Source of the DNA: a virus
Direction: 5' to 3' (one strand)
Virus record (IMG/VR): IMGVR_UViG_3300042868_005483
Span: 1-22,058 of that record
Length of the DNA: 22,058 nucleotides
A program made the translations under genes and the position numbers. Under the pieces are notes generated by a model. That model saw nothing but the letters and a program-made list of their open reading frames with translations. It was not told the origin of the DNA and did no database searches. Of this stretch, positions 16,320 through 21,943 are shown piece after piece (within the stretch, counting starts at the first letter, position 1; each line of letters begins with the position of its first letter).

Positions 16320-16764
16320 CTTGTCCCATTTGTGATTTAATAATCTCAATCTGTATTGGACTGGTTGAGTTGTCTATTTTCTCCCCTTGTGTTGTAACAT
16401 CAATATGTTTTTCACTCTTCCAATTATTCTTGAACTTGTTGGTCATAATAACCTGCCATAATCTTGTATTAAACCCTGCTCCGTTGTTCTCACTCATTGA
16501 TTCATACGCTTTGTTAAACCACCAATCCTCACATAACTTTTGATACTGCATGAACGCTTCATTATATTTTTTGTTTGTCTTGAGTAATCTATAATGTCCT
16601 TCCCAACTTATCCCCAACTCAATCAAGAATTGTGTAACATGTTTTCCTTGAACACCAGCATCAATGATTATCTTGTACCACTCTGGATTCATTGTTTCCT
16701 CAAGTTTCGGTCTACCTTTTCCTCTCTTTGGAGTATTACCTTCTCCTTGTATATTTTGTTCCAT
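16300..16764 (-). CDS. terS: Probable terminase small subunit
   Basis: 154 aa from ATG 16764; the frame extends to a TTG at 16773, but the ATG is preferred, with AGGA about 12 bases upstream. Small terminases bind the packaging site and load the large subunit. The N-terminus has a basic AT-hook-like KRGKGRPK (about 13-20). A helix-turn-helix-like region follows (GVQGKHVTQFLIELGIS...HYRLLKTNKKYNEAF, about 38-72), then YQKLCEDWWFNKAYESM and RLWQVIMTNKFKNNWKSEKH (about 104-123), which resembles the oligomerisation helix of phage TerS proteins, where a W-x2-K-F-NW pattern is common. The acidic tail may contact TerL. It overlaps the upstream gene by 29 bp. It is unusual in lying 3.4 kb from terL. 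Confidence 0.65.
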   Translation of the reverse strand: MEQNIQGEGNTPKRGKGRPKLEETMNPEWYKIIIDAGVQGKHVTQFLIELGISWEGHYRLLKTNKKYNEAFMQYQKLCEDWWFNKAYESMSENNGAGFNTRLWQVIMTNKFKNNWKSEKHIDVTTQGEKIDNSTSPIQIEIIKSQMGQDDESKD

Positions 16765-17002
16765 ATATCTCAATTCCTATCTTAATTTGATTTATAGCAT
16801 CTCCCACTGATGGTTTGATACTTGATGCGGGGTATAGACCATAATAAGCCCCCATAATTTCAACGATATCTAAATCAGTGAGGTCTTCTATCTCTTTTAC
16901 AGAAATAATTGATTCTACCACATTCTTTGCGTTTTGTATGTGGTCTGGGTTATCAAGGTTATTGATTACCTGTTTCTTTCCTGATTTACAATTACAACCC
17001 AT
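16736..17002 (-). CDS. Small conserved phage protein (MGCNCKSGKK type)
   Basis: 88 aa from ATG 17002, overlapping the upstream gene by 11 bp and terS by 29 bp. It begins MGCNCKSGKK, has a mainly helical middle (NAKNVVESIISVKEIEDLTDLDIVEI), and ends in a basic KYTRRR tail. I know similar short proteins with the same CNCK start and RRR end from Bacteroidota phage late operons, where no function has been settled to my knowledge. The two N-terminal Cys plus basic residues could bind a metal or nucleic acid. Its position directly before terS suggests a role around packaging or head assembly, but that is only context. Confidence 0.6.
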   Translation of the reverse strand: MGCNCKSGKKQVINNLDNPDHIQNAKNVVESIISVKEIEDLTDLDIVEIMGAYYGLYPASSIKPSVGDAINQIKIGIEIYGTKYTRRR

Positions 17003-17252
17003 TTTCTTCCATTCTTTTTTTTATTACTATCTCAATAGCGTCTTTAATATCCTTGAAGGCTTGTGCTACCTCAAAATCATCATTGTGAACAGCATCATCA
17101 ATTAAAGGTTGAAAACATTTAATGATTTCACTTGTGGTTAATCCCAAGTTTATACCTTCTTGAAAATAGTGTTCAGATAGTTCTGCCAATAACTCATCTT
17201 TTTCTATTGGAGTTAATTGGAAATAATTAGCCAATATCTCTTTTATATTCAT
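16992..17252 (-). CDS. Small helical hypothetical protein, first gene of the late operon
   Basis: 86 aa from ATG 17252. The protein is predicted to be all-helical (IKEILANYFQLTPIEKDELLAELSEHYF, then EIIKCFQPLIDDAVHND, then AFKDIKDAIEIVIKKRMEE), acidic, with a single Cys and no recognisable motif. It is the first gene after the double terminator at 17450-17291, so its promoter must lie in the 40 bp before the start, where the minus strand has TTGATTATATTTATATTAA ending close to the ATG. I do not recognise the family. Confidence 0.55.
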   Translation of the reverse strand: MNIKEILANYFQLTPIEKDELLAELSEHYFQEGINLGLTTSEIIKCFQPLIDDAVHNDDFEVAQAFKDIKDAIEIVIKKRMEENGL

Positions 17253-17290
17253 TTAATATAAATATAATCAAATTAAATCTGTTTGGAAAT
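17253..17290 (-). promoter_or_regulatory. Candidate promoter of the late operon
   Basis: A/T-rich minus-strand segment between terminator 17317-17291 and the start codon at 17252. It contains TTGATTATATTTATATTAA, close to sequences ahead of three other minus-strand units (about 17388-17404, 17770-17784 and 18325-18340). No clear -35 box is visible and the Bacteroidota -7 pattern is not exact, so this rests on position and recurrence. Confidence 0.35.
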
Positions 17291-17317
17291 AAAAAACCCC
17301 CAACATTTAATTGGGGG
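17291..17317 (-). terminator. Rho-independent terminator, minus strand
   Basis: Perfect 7-bp stem, CCCCCAA (17297-17303) with TTGGGGG (17311-17317), 7-nt loop, followed on the minus strand by six T (17296-17291). It would stop transcripts arriving from the right, just before the late-operon promoter. The plus side lacks a T run. Confidence 0.85.
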
Positions 17318-17419
17318 CTATATGAAATCGGTGGTTGAGAATTTATAGAAAAATCCTAATGGCAGATATGAGAACAGAGTCAACCACCTCTTATATAAGT
17401 ATAATCAATTTTTAACAAT
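17318..17419 (-). ncRNA. Possible small RNA between two terminators
   Basis: This roughly 100-bp non-coding stretch lies between two minus-strand terminators. It contains 9-bp inverted repeats, GGTGGTTGA (17330-17338) and TCAACCACC (17380-17388), separated by 41 nt, which would pair to close a looped RNA just ahead of the terminator hairpin. Upstream on the minus strand is an A/T-rich candidate promoter (TATACT at 17403-17398, or TATAAG at 17395-17390 with TTGTTA 17 bases further up at 17418-17413). The TATACT reading starts the RNA near 17391 and keeps the stem intact; the TATAAG reading would start it within the stem. A terminator directly after the previous gene and a second one with no ORF between suggests an independent transcript. 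It could instead be an operator or a backup terminator. Confidence 0.35.
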
Positions 17420-17450
17420 AAAAAAACCCTTGTAATGGGACTTACAAGGG
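17420..17450 (-). terminator. Rho-independent terminator, minus strand
   Basis: Perfect 9-bp stem, CCCTTGTAA (17427-17435) with TTACAAGGG (17442-17450), 6-nt loop, followed on the minus strand by seven T (17426-17420). It closes the unit containing the membrane/coiled-coil gene at 17769-17500. Confidence 0.9.
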
Positions 17451-17499
17451 CTTCTCTTATCTAAAATGGGATTATTAGAATATCTTGAATATACAAAAG

Positions 17500-17769
17500 T
17501 TAGTTTTCTTTTGTAGTATTTTTTCTTTTTAATTTTCTGTTTTCTTCCATCAACATATCTACCTTGAGTTCCAACTCTTGAATCTTTGTATTTAACTCAT
17601 GTATTTCATCTTTCAGGTTCTTAATTAACTCCTGATAGATACTCATAGATTTTTCTAAATTGGATAGTACCAGGTTATCTGTTTCCGCATTTGTTTTTCT
17701 TTTTCCAACAAACCAAGCGGCTATGCCTGTTAAAGCGTTGGATAGAAATAAAAGTATTGTGTCGTTCAT
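17500..17769 (-). CDS. Small membrane-anchored coiled-coil protein
   Basis: 89 aa from ATG 17769. Residues 4-21 (TILLFLSNALTGIAAWFV) form one membrane helix, followed at once by the basic GKRK, which by the positive-inside rule puts the long C-terminal part in the cytoplasm. Residues 25-80 are a Leu/Glu/Lys heptad-rich coiled coil (SNLEKSMSIYQELIKNLKDEIHELNTKI), ending in a basic KLKRKN tail. Small TM-plus-coiled-coil proteins of this layout are common in Bacteroidota phages; some people compare them with holins or spanins, but neither role is shown here, and no endolysin is next to it. It is followed after 50 bp by a strong terminator, so it ends its own unit. Confidence 0.6.
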   Translation of the reverse strand: MNDTILLFLSNALTGIAAWFVGKRKTNAETDNLVLSNLEKSMSIYQELIKNLKDEIHELNTKIQELELKVDMLMEENRKLKRKNTTKEN

Positions 17770-17812
17770 TGATATTAAATATAACTCTTTTTTGTTGAAC
17801 TGATTTATTTTA

Positions 17813-17932
17813 CTACCCCCCTTTAGTTTTTTAACCCCTACTATATCTATTCTATATTAGAATTAATAATATAGATAAGGTATAGTTAGTGTAAAGTTTT
17901 TTAAGGGGGTAGGTATAATTTTTTAAGGGGGG
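17813..17932. repeat. Intergenic repeat/palindrome cluster (possible origin or operator)
   Basis: Non-coding region with several symmetric elements. CTACCCCC (17813-17820) is inverted as GGGGGTAG (17905-17912). An imperfect hairpin pairs 17841-17859 with 17867-17885 (16 of 19 positions, 7-nt loop GAATTAA). TTTTTTAAGGGGG occurs twice as direct repeats (17897-17909 and 17919-17931), and a TTTTTTAACCCC variant lies at 17827-17838. The gene to the right encodes a winged-helix-like protein. This resembles an iteron/palindrome region of a replication origin or a phage operator, but no DnaA-box cluster is evident. The stretch could also act as a terminator. Confidence 0.5.
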
Positions 17933-18325
17933 TTATTTACTGGTTTCAACTGAACTTAATAGTTCATATAATTTTTCTAAATCTACTTTGTAGATGTTAT
18001 AGGTATGTAATCCATCAAAAGTTGGTGCTATGGTCAACAACTCTTTTAATACTAAATTCTTTTCAACCTTTCTTTGTTGATAGTCACTCAACCCAAACTT
18101 ACTTTCAATATCTCTACGGAAGACAACTATACCAGTATCAATAACATCTTTATCCCAACTTAACATATGTTCCAACTTATCCAATATGTAAGTAAGAACT
18201 ACTGATTCATTTAGTCCAACTATCTTTATTAGATTGAGATTCAACATCAAAAACTTATCAACACCCAATATACTTCTGATTAGTATTTGGTCGTCATTTT
18301 TCTTTTTTATAGATTTCATATACAT
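17933..18325 (-). CDS. Winged-helix-like protein, possible replication or regulatory factor
   Basis: 130 aa from ATG 18325; another ATG at 18319 is possible, and the frame extends to a TTG at 18346. After a Lys-rich start (MKSIKKKNDDQ) comes LMLNLNLIKIVGLNESVVLTYILDKLEHML, then VVFRRDIESKFGLSDYQQRKVEKNLVLKELLTI and a strand-like LHTYNIYKVD. This order (helix pair, recognition-helix-like region, then a beta-wing) is the pattern of winged-helix domains found in phage replication proteins and DnaD-like N-termini. The protein is divergent from the plus-strand island and lies next to the repeat cluster, which could be its binding site. I do not recognise a named family. Confidence 0.5.
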   Translation of the reverse strand: MYMKSIKKKNDDQILIRSILGVDKFLMLNLNLIKIVGLNESVVLTYILDKLEHMLSWDKDVIDTGIVVFRRDIESKFGLSDYQQRKVEKNLVLKELLTIAPTFDGLHTYNIYKVDLEKLYELLSSVETSK

Positions 18326-18407
18326 ATAAATATAATTTATTTTCAATAAAATACCAAATATTTTGTTTATTTAATAGTTTTTCGTATTTTTATTGATATT
18401 TATAGAT
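18326..18407. promoter_or_regulatory. Divergent promoter region
   Basis: A/T-rich 82 bp between two outward-facing genes. The minus side carries TTATATTTATAT just before the 18325 start; the plus side carries TTGATATTTATAGATATG, which includes the ATG at 18408. Both resemble the A/T element before other starts. Leaders would be very short, as is possible for Bacteroidota-type genes. No clear -35 or -33 box is seen. Confidence 0.4.
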
Positions 18408-18740
18408 ATGGGAAAAGAACAAATCAATTTCAATCTTCGTAGAAGAATGTTAACTGATAATGGATGGATTTACTTCTGTCGTAACTGTGGAACTTATTTA
18501 TCTGAAGATAAGTTTTACAAATCAAAGACAGGTCCATTCAAGATATCAACACAATGTAAGTTACATTATTCAAAGAAAGATAAAGACGAATCAGATGAAA
18601 TGGATTATCTCAAGTTAGACCCCATACAAGATGAGGACTTTGAGGGGGTTCAGACACTATTAGAACGACTTGGATATAAATTTGGAATAGATATACCACC
18701 TGTGTATATTCAGTTCAATACAAAACACAATATAAAATAA
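18408..18740 (+). CDS. Small zinc-finger-like protein, paralogue 1
   Basis: 110 aa from ATG 18408; the frame extends to TTG 18393, but the ATG is preferred. A putative zinc ligand set is YFCRNCGTYL (C-x2-C) and, 28 residues on, QCKLHYSKK (C-x2-H). The C-terminus has LLERLGYKFGIDIPPVYIQF followed by KHNI. The gene at 18917-19222 has the same plan and the same C-terminal pattern (L-x2-LGY-x-F ... QF-x2-KH-x2-I), so the two are paralogues. Zinc ribbons of this size often bind DNA, RNA or a partner protein. It opens the plus-strand island, divergent from a winged-helix-like gene. The specific function is unknown. Confidence 0.65.
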   Translation: MGKEQINFNLRRRMLTDNGWIYFCRNCGTYLSEDKFYKSKTGPFKISTQCKLHYSKKDKDESDEMDYLKLDPIQDEDFEGVQTLLERLGYKFGIDIPPVYIQFNTKHNIK

Positions 18741-18741
18741 T

Positions 18742-18951
18742 ATGGGAGCAATAAAATTATCAGTTGAAAAAGTAAGAAATATCCGTAAGTTGTTAAAAAC
18801 GGGTAATTACACACACCTATCTCTATCCAAGAGATATAAAGTTAGTCGGGGTCATATAACCAAGATTGCCAACAAGATGAGATGGGACGAAAAGAATTAT
18901 CCACAACTAAAAGAAGATGGCAAACAAAAGAGAGAAAATAATATACATTGA
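18742..18951 (+). CDS. Small helix-turn-helix protein (NUMOD/resolvase-type HTH)
   Basis: 69 aa from ATG 18742, one base after the upstream stop. LSVEKVRNIRKLLKTGNYTHLSLSKRYKVSRGHITKIANKMRW (6-48) is a classic HTH: helix, 'LSKRYKVSRGHITKI' turn and recognition helix, similar to the DNA-binding tails of HNH homing endonucleases and to recombinase HTH regions. There is no nuclease or catalytic domain, so it is either a stand-alone regulator or a leftover HTH from a homing element. It overlaps the next gene by 35 bp in a different frame. A role as regulator of the island or of late genes is a guess. Confidence 0.65.
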   Translation: MGAIKLSVEKVRNIRKLLKTGNYTHLSLSKRYKVSRGHITKIANKMRWDEKNYPQLKEDGKQKRENNIH

Positions 18952-19222
18952 TGATGAAGAATATGTTTGGTGTTCTCACGAAAAGGAATATCTTATCCAT
19001 ACTGAATTTGATATAAGCAAATCTGATGAATATGGAATGTTCTGTAAAAAATGTCGCTCACTCTTATATGATAAAAGGGAAATCAACTATCTCAAAGGAG
19101 CACAAGAGAGGAGTGACTATATCAAAGATAAATCAAAACTTATGTTAGAAAATCTTGGTTATGATTTTAATAGTGAATTTACAGTACATCAACAATTCTT
19201 AATTAAACACAAATTGATATGA
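18917..19222 (+). CDS. Small zinc-finger-like protein, paralogue 2
   Basis: 101 aa from ATG 18917, starting inside the previous gene. A short, acidic IIYIDDEEYVW is followed by CSHEKEYL and, 20 residues later, MFCKKCRSLL, giving a likely C-x-H ... C-x2-C metal site in which one half resembles the N-terminal half of paralogue 1 and one half is changed. The C-terminal MLENLGYDFNSEFTVHQQF...KHKLI matches paralogue 1. The two copies probably arose by duplication and then diverged in their metal ligands. The stop overlaps the next start by 4 bp (ATGA). The function is unknown; a nucleic-acid or partner-protein adaptor is plausible. Confidence 0.6.
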   Translation: MANKREKIIYIDDEEYVWCSHEKEYLIHTEFDISKSDEYGMFCKKCRSLLYDKREINYLKGAQERSDYIKDKSKLMLENLGYDFNSEFTVHQQFLIKHKLI

Positions 19223-19428
19223 AAACAAATACAATTATAGGTGGGGTGATTTACTCCACAGAACAGGTAGAAATCAAAGTTATTGATGGAGTGAAGGTAA
19301 CACTTATCCATTGCGTAGAAACTCAATTAGACAAACATTGTGAATGTTCTGGTGATATGTTTGATTACAAGTTGGATTATGATATTTTCAAGGACTACCA
19401 CAACTCTTTTATAAAAAACTCAAAATAA
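19219..19428 (+). CDS. Hypothetical small protein
   Basis: 69 aa from ATG 19219, overlapping the upstream stop by 4 bp. The protein is beta-rich (TIIGGVIYSTEQVEIKVIDGVKVTLIHCV), with three Cys and two His near the middle (IHCVETQLDKHCECSGD) that could form a small metal site. The C-terminus is acidic then basic. I recognise no family. It lies in the plus-strand run of small genes, probably one operon. Confidence 0.5.
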   Translation: MKTNTIIGGVIYSTEQVEIKVIDGVKVTLIHCVETQLDKHCECSGDMFDYKLDYDIFKDYHNSFIKNSK

Positions 19429-19429
19429 A

Positions 19430-19639
19430 ATGGAATATAGAAAACTTAACACTGAAAACAATTTAACACTTGTAGATATGACTTTATACCTACAGGATGT
19501 AAAAGTCCTTTACAACGCTTGTGTGGACATCAACAAACAATTTCCTGAAATGGTTGGTTACATCAAACTTGCAGAGAAACTACAAATCATCATTGATGAA
19601 AAAGAACAAAATTATACTGATGCTGATTTGATTGACTAA
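19430..19639 (+). CDS. Hypothetical small helical protein
   Basis: 69 aa from ATG 19430, one base after the upstream stop. After an N-terminal polar segment it looks mainly helical (LTLVDMTLYLQDVKVLYNACVDIN, then GYIKLAEKLQIIIDEKEQN), acidic overall with one Cys. No motif is recognised. Its middle and the protein from 19832 have a similar size and helical character, but I see no clear sequence relationship. Confidence 0.5.
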   Translation: MEYRKLNTENNLTLVDMTLYLQDVKVLYNACVDINKQFPEMVGYIKLAEKLQIIIDEKEQNYTDADLID

Positions 19640-19662
19640 AAACTTTTTTTTATATTTTAACT

Positions 19663-19830
19663 ATGGGACAAACAAAAAAAATATACGAGCAAATGACTAC
19701 GGATGAACTCCTAAATCATTTTTTTAATCACAATGAAGGTGATGAAGATTATCAGTATGAGTTGTACAGAGAAAGACAACTTGAAGCAGAACAAGAGGCT
19801 TATGAACTACATTTAACAGACAAATACTAA
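19663..19830 (+). CDS. Hypothetical small acidic protein
   Basis: 55 aa from ATG 19663. It starts MGQTKKIYEQMTTDELLNHF, contains an acidic EGDEDYQYE stretch, and ends in a Glu/Gln-rich helix (YRERQLEAEQEAYELH). The stop TAA (19828-19830) is one base before the next ATG. There is no known family. The frame is convincing from spacing and from its helical, polar composition. The acidic character could suit a DNA-mimic or inhibitor, but that is a guess. Confidence 0.5.
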   Translation: MGQTKKIYEQMTTDELLNHFFNHNEGDEDYQYELYRERQLEAEQEAYELHLTDKY

Positions 19831-19831
19831 T

Positions 19832-20050
19832 ATGAAAATGACTGACGATAGAAAACAAGAGTTGATTATAAGACAGGCTCAACTCAATACGGCAATTGAA
19901 TATTTCAAGTTGATTGATAAGAAACCATCAATGGTTGATTTACTCAAAATTTCAACAATGTTAGAACAATTCATTTATAATGGATATTCTGAAAAGTTCA
20001 TAAATGAAAGGATGTCTAAAGTTGATGAACACATTTCTGAAATAAAGTAA
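19832..20050 (+). CDS. Hypothetical small helical protein
   Basis: 72 aa from ATG 19832; a second ATG at 19838 is possible. It looks all-helical and charged (KQELIIRQAQLNTAIEYFKLIDKK, LLKISTMLEQFIYNGYSEKFINERM). There are no Cys and no known motif. It overlaps nothing and follows the upstream stop by one base, so it is in the same transcript. Confidence 0.5.
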   Translation: MKMTDDRKQELIIRQAQLNTAIEYFKLIDKKPSMVDLLKISTMLEQFIYNGYSEKFINERMSKVDEHISEIK

Positions 20051-20062
20051 TATTTATTTGGT

Positions 20063-20218
20063 ATGAAAAATGAAAAAATTGAGTTCTTTACAAAGAAATT
20101 AAACTCTTTGAGAATTAAACAGGCAACATTTACATCATCAGGTTATCAACCACCAGCATATCTTGAAAAAGATATTAGATTGACTGAACTTGCGTTGAAG
20201 CAATTAAACAAGAAATAA
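20063..20218 (+). CDS. Hypothetical small basic protein, last gene of the island
   Basis: 51 aa from ATG 20063, stop TAA 20216-20218. The protein is Lys-rich (pattern KNEKIEFFTKKLNSLRIKQ) with a Pro-containing middle (YQPPAYLEKDIRL) and a basic end (KQLNKK). An A/T-rich stretch with TATTTATTTGG precedes it. Its stop lies one base from the stop of the minus-strand connector gene, so the two units converge with no visible hairpin between. No family is recognised. Confidence 0.45.
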   Translation: MKNEKIEFFTKKLNSLRIKQATFTSSGYQPPAYLEKDIRLTELALKQLNKK

Positions 20219-20219
20219 A

Positions 20220-20870
20220 TTATCGGTTGGGGGAGTTTGACGCTCCTCCATACCATGTTGGAAATCCATTACCAGCACACAACGGACCCATCATATTAAA
20301 GTTTCCGTTCCAACCCCTACCTGAAGCATAGTAACCAGCATTTGGTAAAGTCATTGATGACTTAAATGGTGTATCAGTTTCTGGTGGTAATTCACCATTA
20401 TTTAAGTTTCCACTGAAATATTCAGGGTACCAACCTGAACGGAATAAAAGGTGTCTACGAAGCAAGTTATCTTGGAACTCGGCTTGGTTTTTAGCATTGT
20501 TCTTGAGATATTGTAATGTTTTTAAGTCAACTGCTGAACCTTGTTCGTTTCTGTTCTGAACCAAACCAACATTCATAAACTTTACCCAAAAGTTATCAAG
20601 ACAGATTGTATAGGCATAAGCAATAAGTGCTGGTTGAATAAAGTTATTCATCAACTCCTTATATTTAATCAAAGACACATCAGTATTGATTGTATTATCA
20701 TCAATAATTTTTAACAAATACTCGTATAGGTTCGTTCCCAATGATTCTTGAATTTGGATTGTTTGAGCCATATAAATCCCAAATCTTAATTCACTTGAAT
20801 CAACATTGTCTGTAATAGGTGTGTTGTCCTTTAACTTTTGTTCTGATATGAATAATACATTGTATAACAT
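20220..20870 (-). CDS. Head-tail connector (DUF6712-like)
   Basis: 216 aa from ATG 20870, overlapping the portal stop by one base (TAATG), so the pair is probably translationally coupled. The N-terminal half (LFISEQKLKDNTPITDNVDSS, GIYMAQTIQIQESLGTNLYEYLLKII, YKELMNNFIQPALIAYAYTICLDN) matches the pattern I know as DUF6712, a Bacteroidota phage head-completion or connector protein of the gp6/gp15 adaptor type that docks beneath the portal. The central motif HLLFRSGWYPEYF is followed by a Gly/Asn-rich C-terminal stretch of about 60 residues with many aromatics, likely disordered. No enzymatic motif. Assignment is by recognition and by its place after the portal. Confidence 0.65.
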   Translation of the reverse strand: MLYNVLFISEQKLKDNTPITDNVDSSELRFGIYMAQTIQIQESLGTNLYEYLLKIIDDNTINTDVSLIKYKELMNNFIQPALIAYAYTICLDNFWVKFMNVGLVQNRNEQGSAVDLKTLQYLKNNAKNQAEFQDNLLRRHLLFRSGWYPEYFSGNLNNGELPPETDTPFKSSMTLPNAGYYASGRGWNGNFNMMGPLCAGNGFPTWYGGASNSPNR

Positions 20871-21943
20871 TAGATGATGTTGTTTTGTGTTATGGTTAAG
20901 TCAATCTCTTGACCTGGATATATCAATTCTATAATAGGTTTTAACTCTCTATTCAAGAATTTCTGTAATGGATAAATACTTGTTGATAAAAATAACTTGA
21001 ACCCTGTGTCTAATTGTTCTGCTGATGAACTAAAACCAGTTCTTTGTGGTAAACCAATAATTGAAGCGTCGGGGATATTATGACCACATAAGATTTGATG
21101 TTGTACCAACTCAAATATTGATGAGAAATAACCATCTTCAACATTTGTTTGTATTTGTGTAATATCAGGTTTTTGACCTTCTTCACCATAAGATATAATT
21201 ACTCTGTTTGCGTTATCCGCCCCCATGTATCTATCTTCAATTTTTCTTAAGATGCTATTTTGTTCATATTCTGAATCAGGGGCTGGTTGATTAAAGTGAA
21301 CCCACATACCCATAGAACAACCATTGATGATGTTAGCAAGGTTGTATACAGTAATCTCGTGGTTTAACTTAATATCATTGATACAAGCAAGATATGATGG
21401 AACACCATAAAACTCACTTTGAGGTCCATAAGTTCTAATGTGTATAATTTGTCTGTTAGTAAAGTTCATTGGGTCAAACTCACTAAACTCAATAATGGAA
21501 CTACCCCTTCTCCAATTAGCCCAATCTCTTGAATAAAGGTATTTTGTGGCTGGCTCACCTGGATGTTCAGGTTTATGAACTCTCATATACTTTGATGGAA
21601 TAACATGGAAACCAGCAAGTCCTTCTTTTCTGTCTTTTCTCCAAACAACCTCCAAGAACAAATTACCTGTTACAATCAACTCAAAGAACATCTGTTTAGC
21701 AACATCATTGATGTATTGTTTTGAGTTAATCTTGTAGTCGTTAATATACCCTGAACCAACAGAGTTATCTACTCTTGCTCTAATGGCAGAGTTGTGGATT
21801 GGTGATGCGTCTAATAACATATATAACTCATTTGGAAATAAGTTATCCACACCCCAAGATACAAAAGGTTGTCCCTTTGTTATCACCTCTTGAAATGATG
21901 TTATGGTATTTACACCAAAGTTTAGTTTTTCAATATTTATCAT
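20870..21943 (-). CDS. Portal protein
   Basis: 357 aa from ATG 21943, which overlaps the upstream stop (ATGATAA). Portals form the 12-subunit ring at one capsid vertex through which DNA is packaged and the tail is attached. Matching segments are FVSWGVDNLFPNELYMLL (30-47), SPIHNSAIRARVDNSVGSGY (51-70), FFELIVTGNLFLEVVWRKD (86-104), GFHVIPSKYMRV (111-122), HIRTYGPQSEFYGVPSYLA (about 167-185), and IYPLQKFLNRELKPIIELI near the end. This is the PBSX/HK97-type portal pattern, including the FELIVTGNLF and 'YGVPSYL' elements. At 357 residues it is somewhat short. It is 7 kb upstream of terL in the direction of transcription, whereas terS-terL usually precede the portal directly. Confidence 0.85.
   Translation of the reverse strand: MINIEKLNFGVNTITSFQEVITKGQPFVSWGVDNLFPNELYMLLDASPIHNSAIRARVDNSVGSGYINDYKINSKQYINDVAKQMFFELIVTGNLFLEVVWRKDRKEGLAGFHVIPSKYMRVHKPEHPGEPATKYLYSRDWANWRRGSSIIEFSEFDPMNFTNRQIIHIRTYGPQSEFYGVPSYLACINDIKLNHEITVYNLANIINGCSMGMWVHFNQPAPDSEYEQNSILRKIEDRYMGADNANRVIISYGEEGQKPDITQIQTNVEDGYFSSIFELVQHQILCGHNIPDASIIGLPQRTGFSSSAEQLDTGFKLFLSTSIYPLQKFLNRELKPIIELIYPGQEIDLTITQNNII

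Noticed and set aside
16319-16349. Earlier TTG start for the protein ending at 15849
   Set aside because: A TTG deep inside terS is less likely than the ATG at 16319; the same reasoning moved starts at 16773, 18346 and 18393.
18742-18951. Homing endonuclease
   Set aside because: Only the HTH is present; there is no HNH or GIY-YIG catalytic region in the 69 residues or the adjacent frames.
20200-20240. Bidirectional terminator between the converging genes
   Set aside because: No stem-loop with a T run is visible in the few bases around the facing stop codons.
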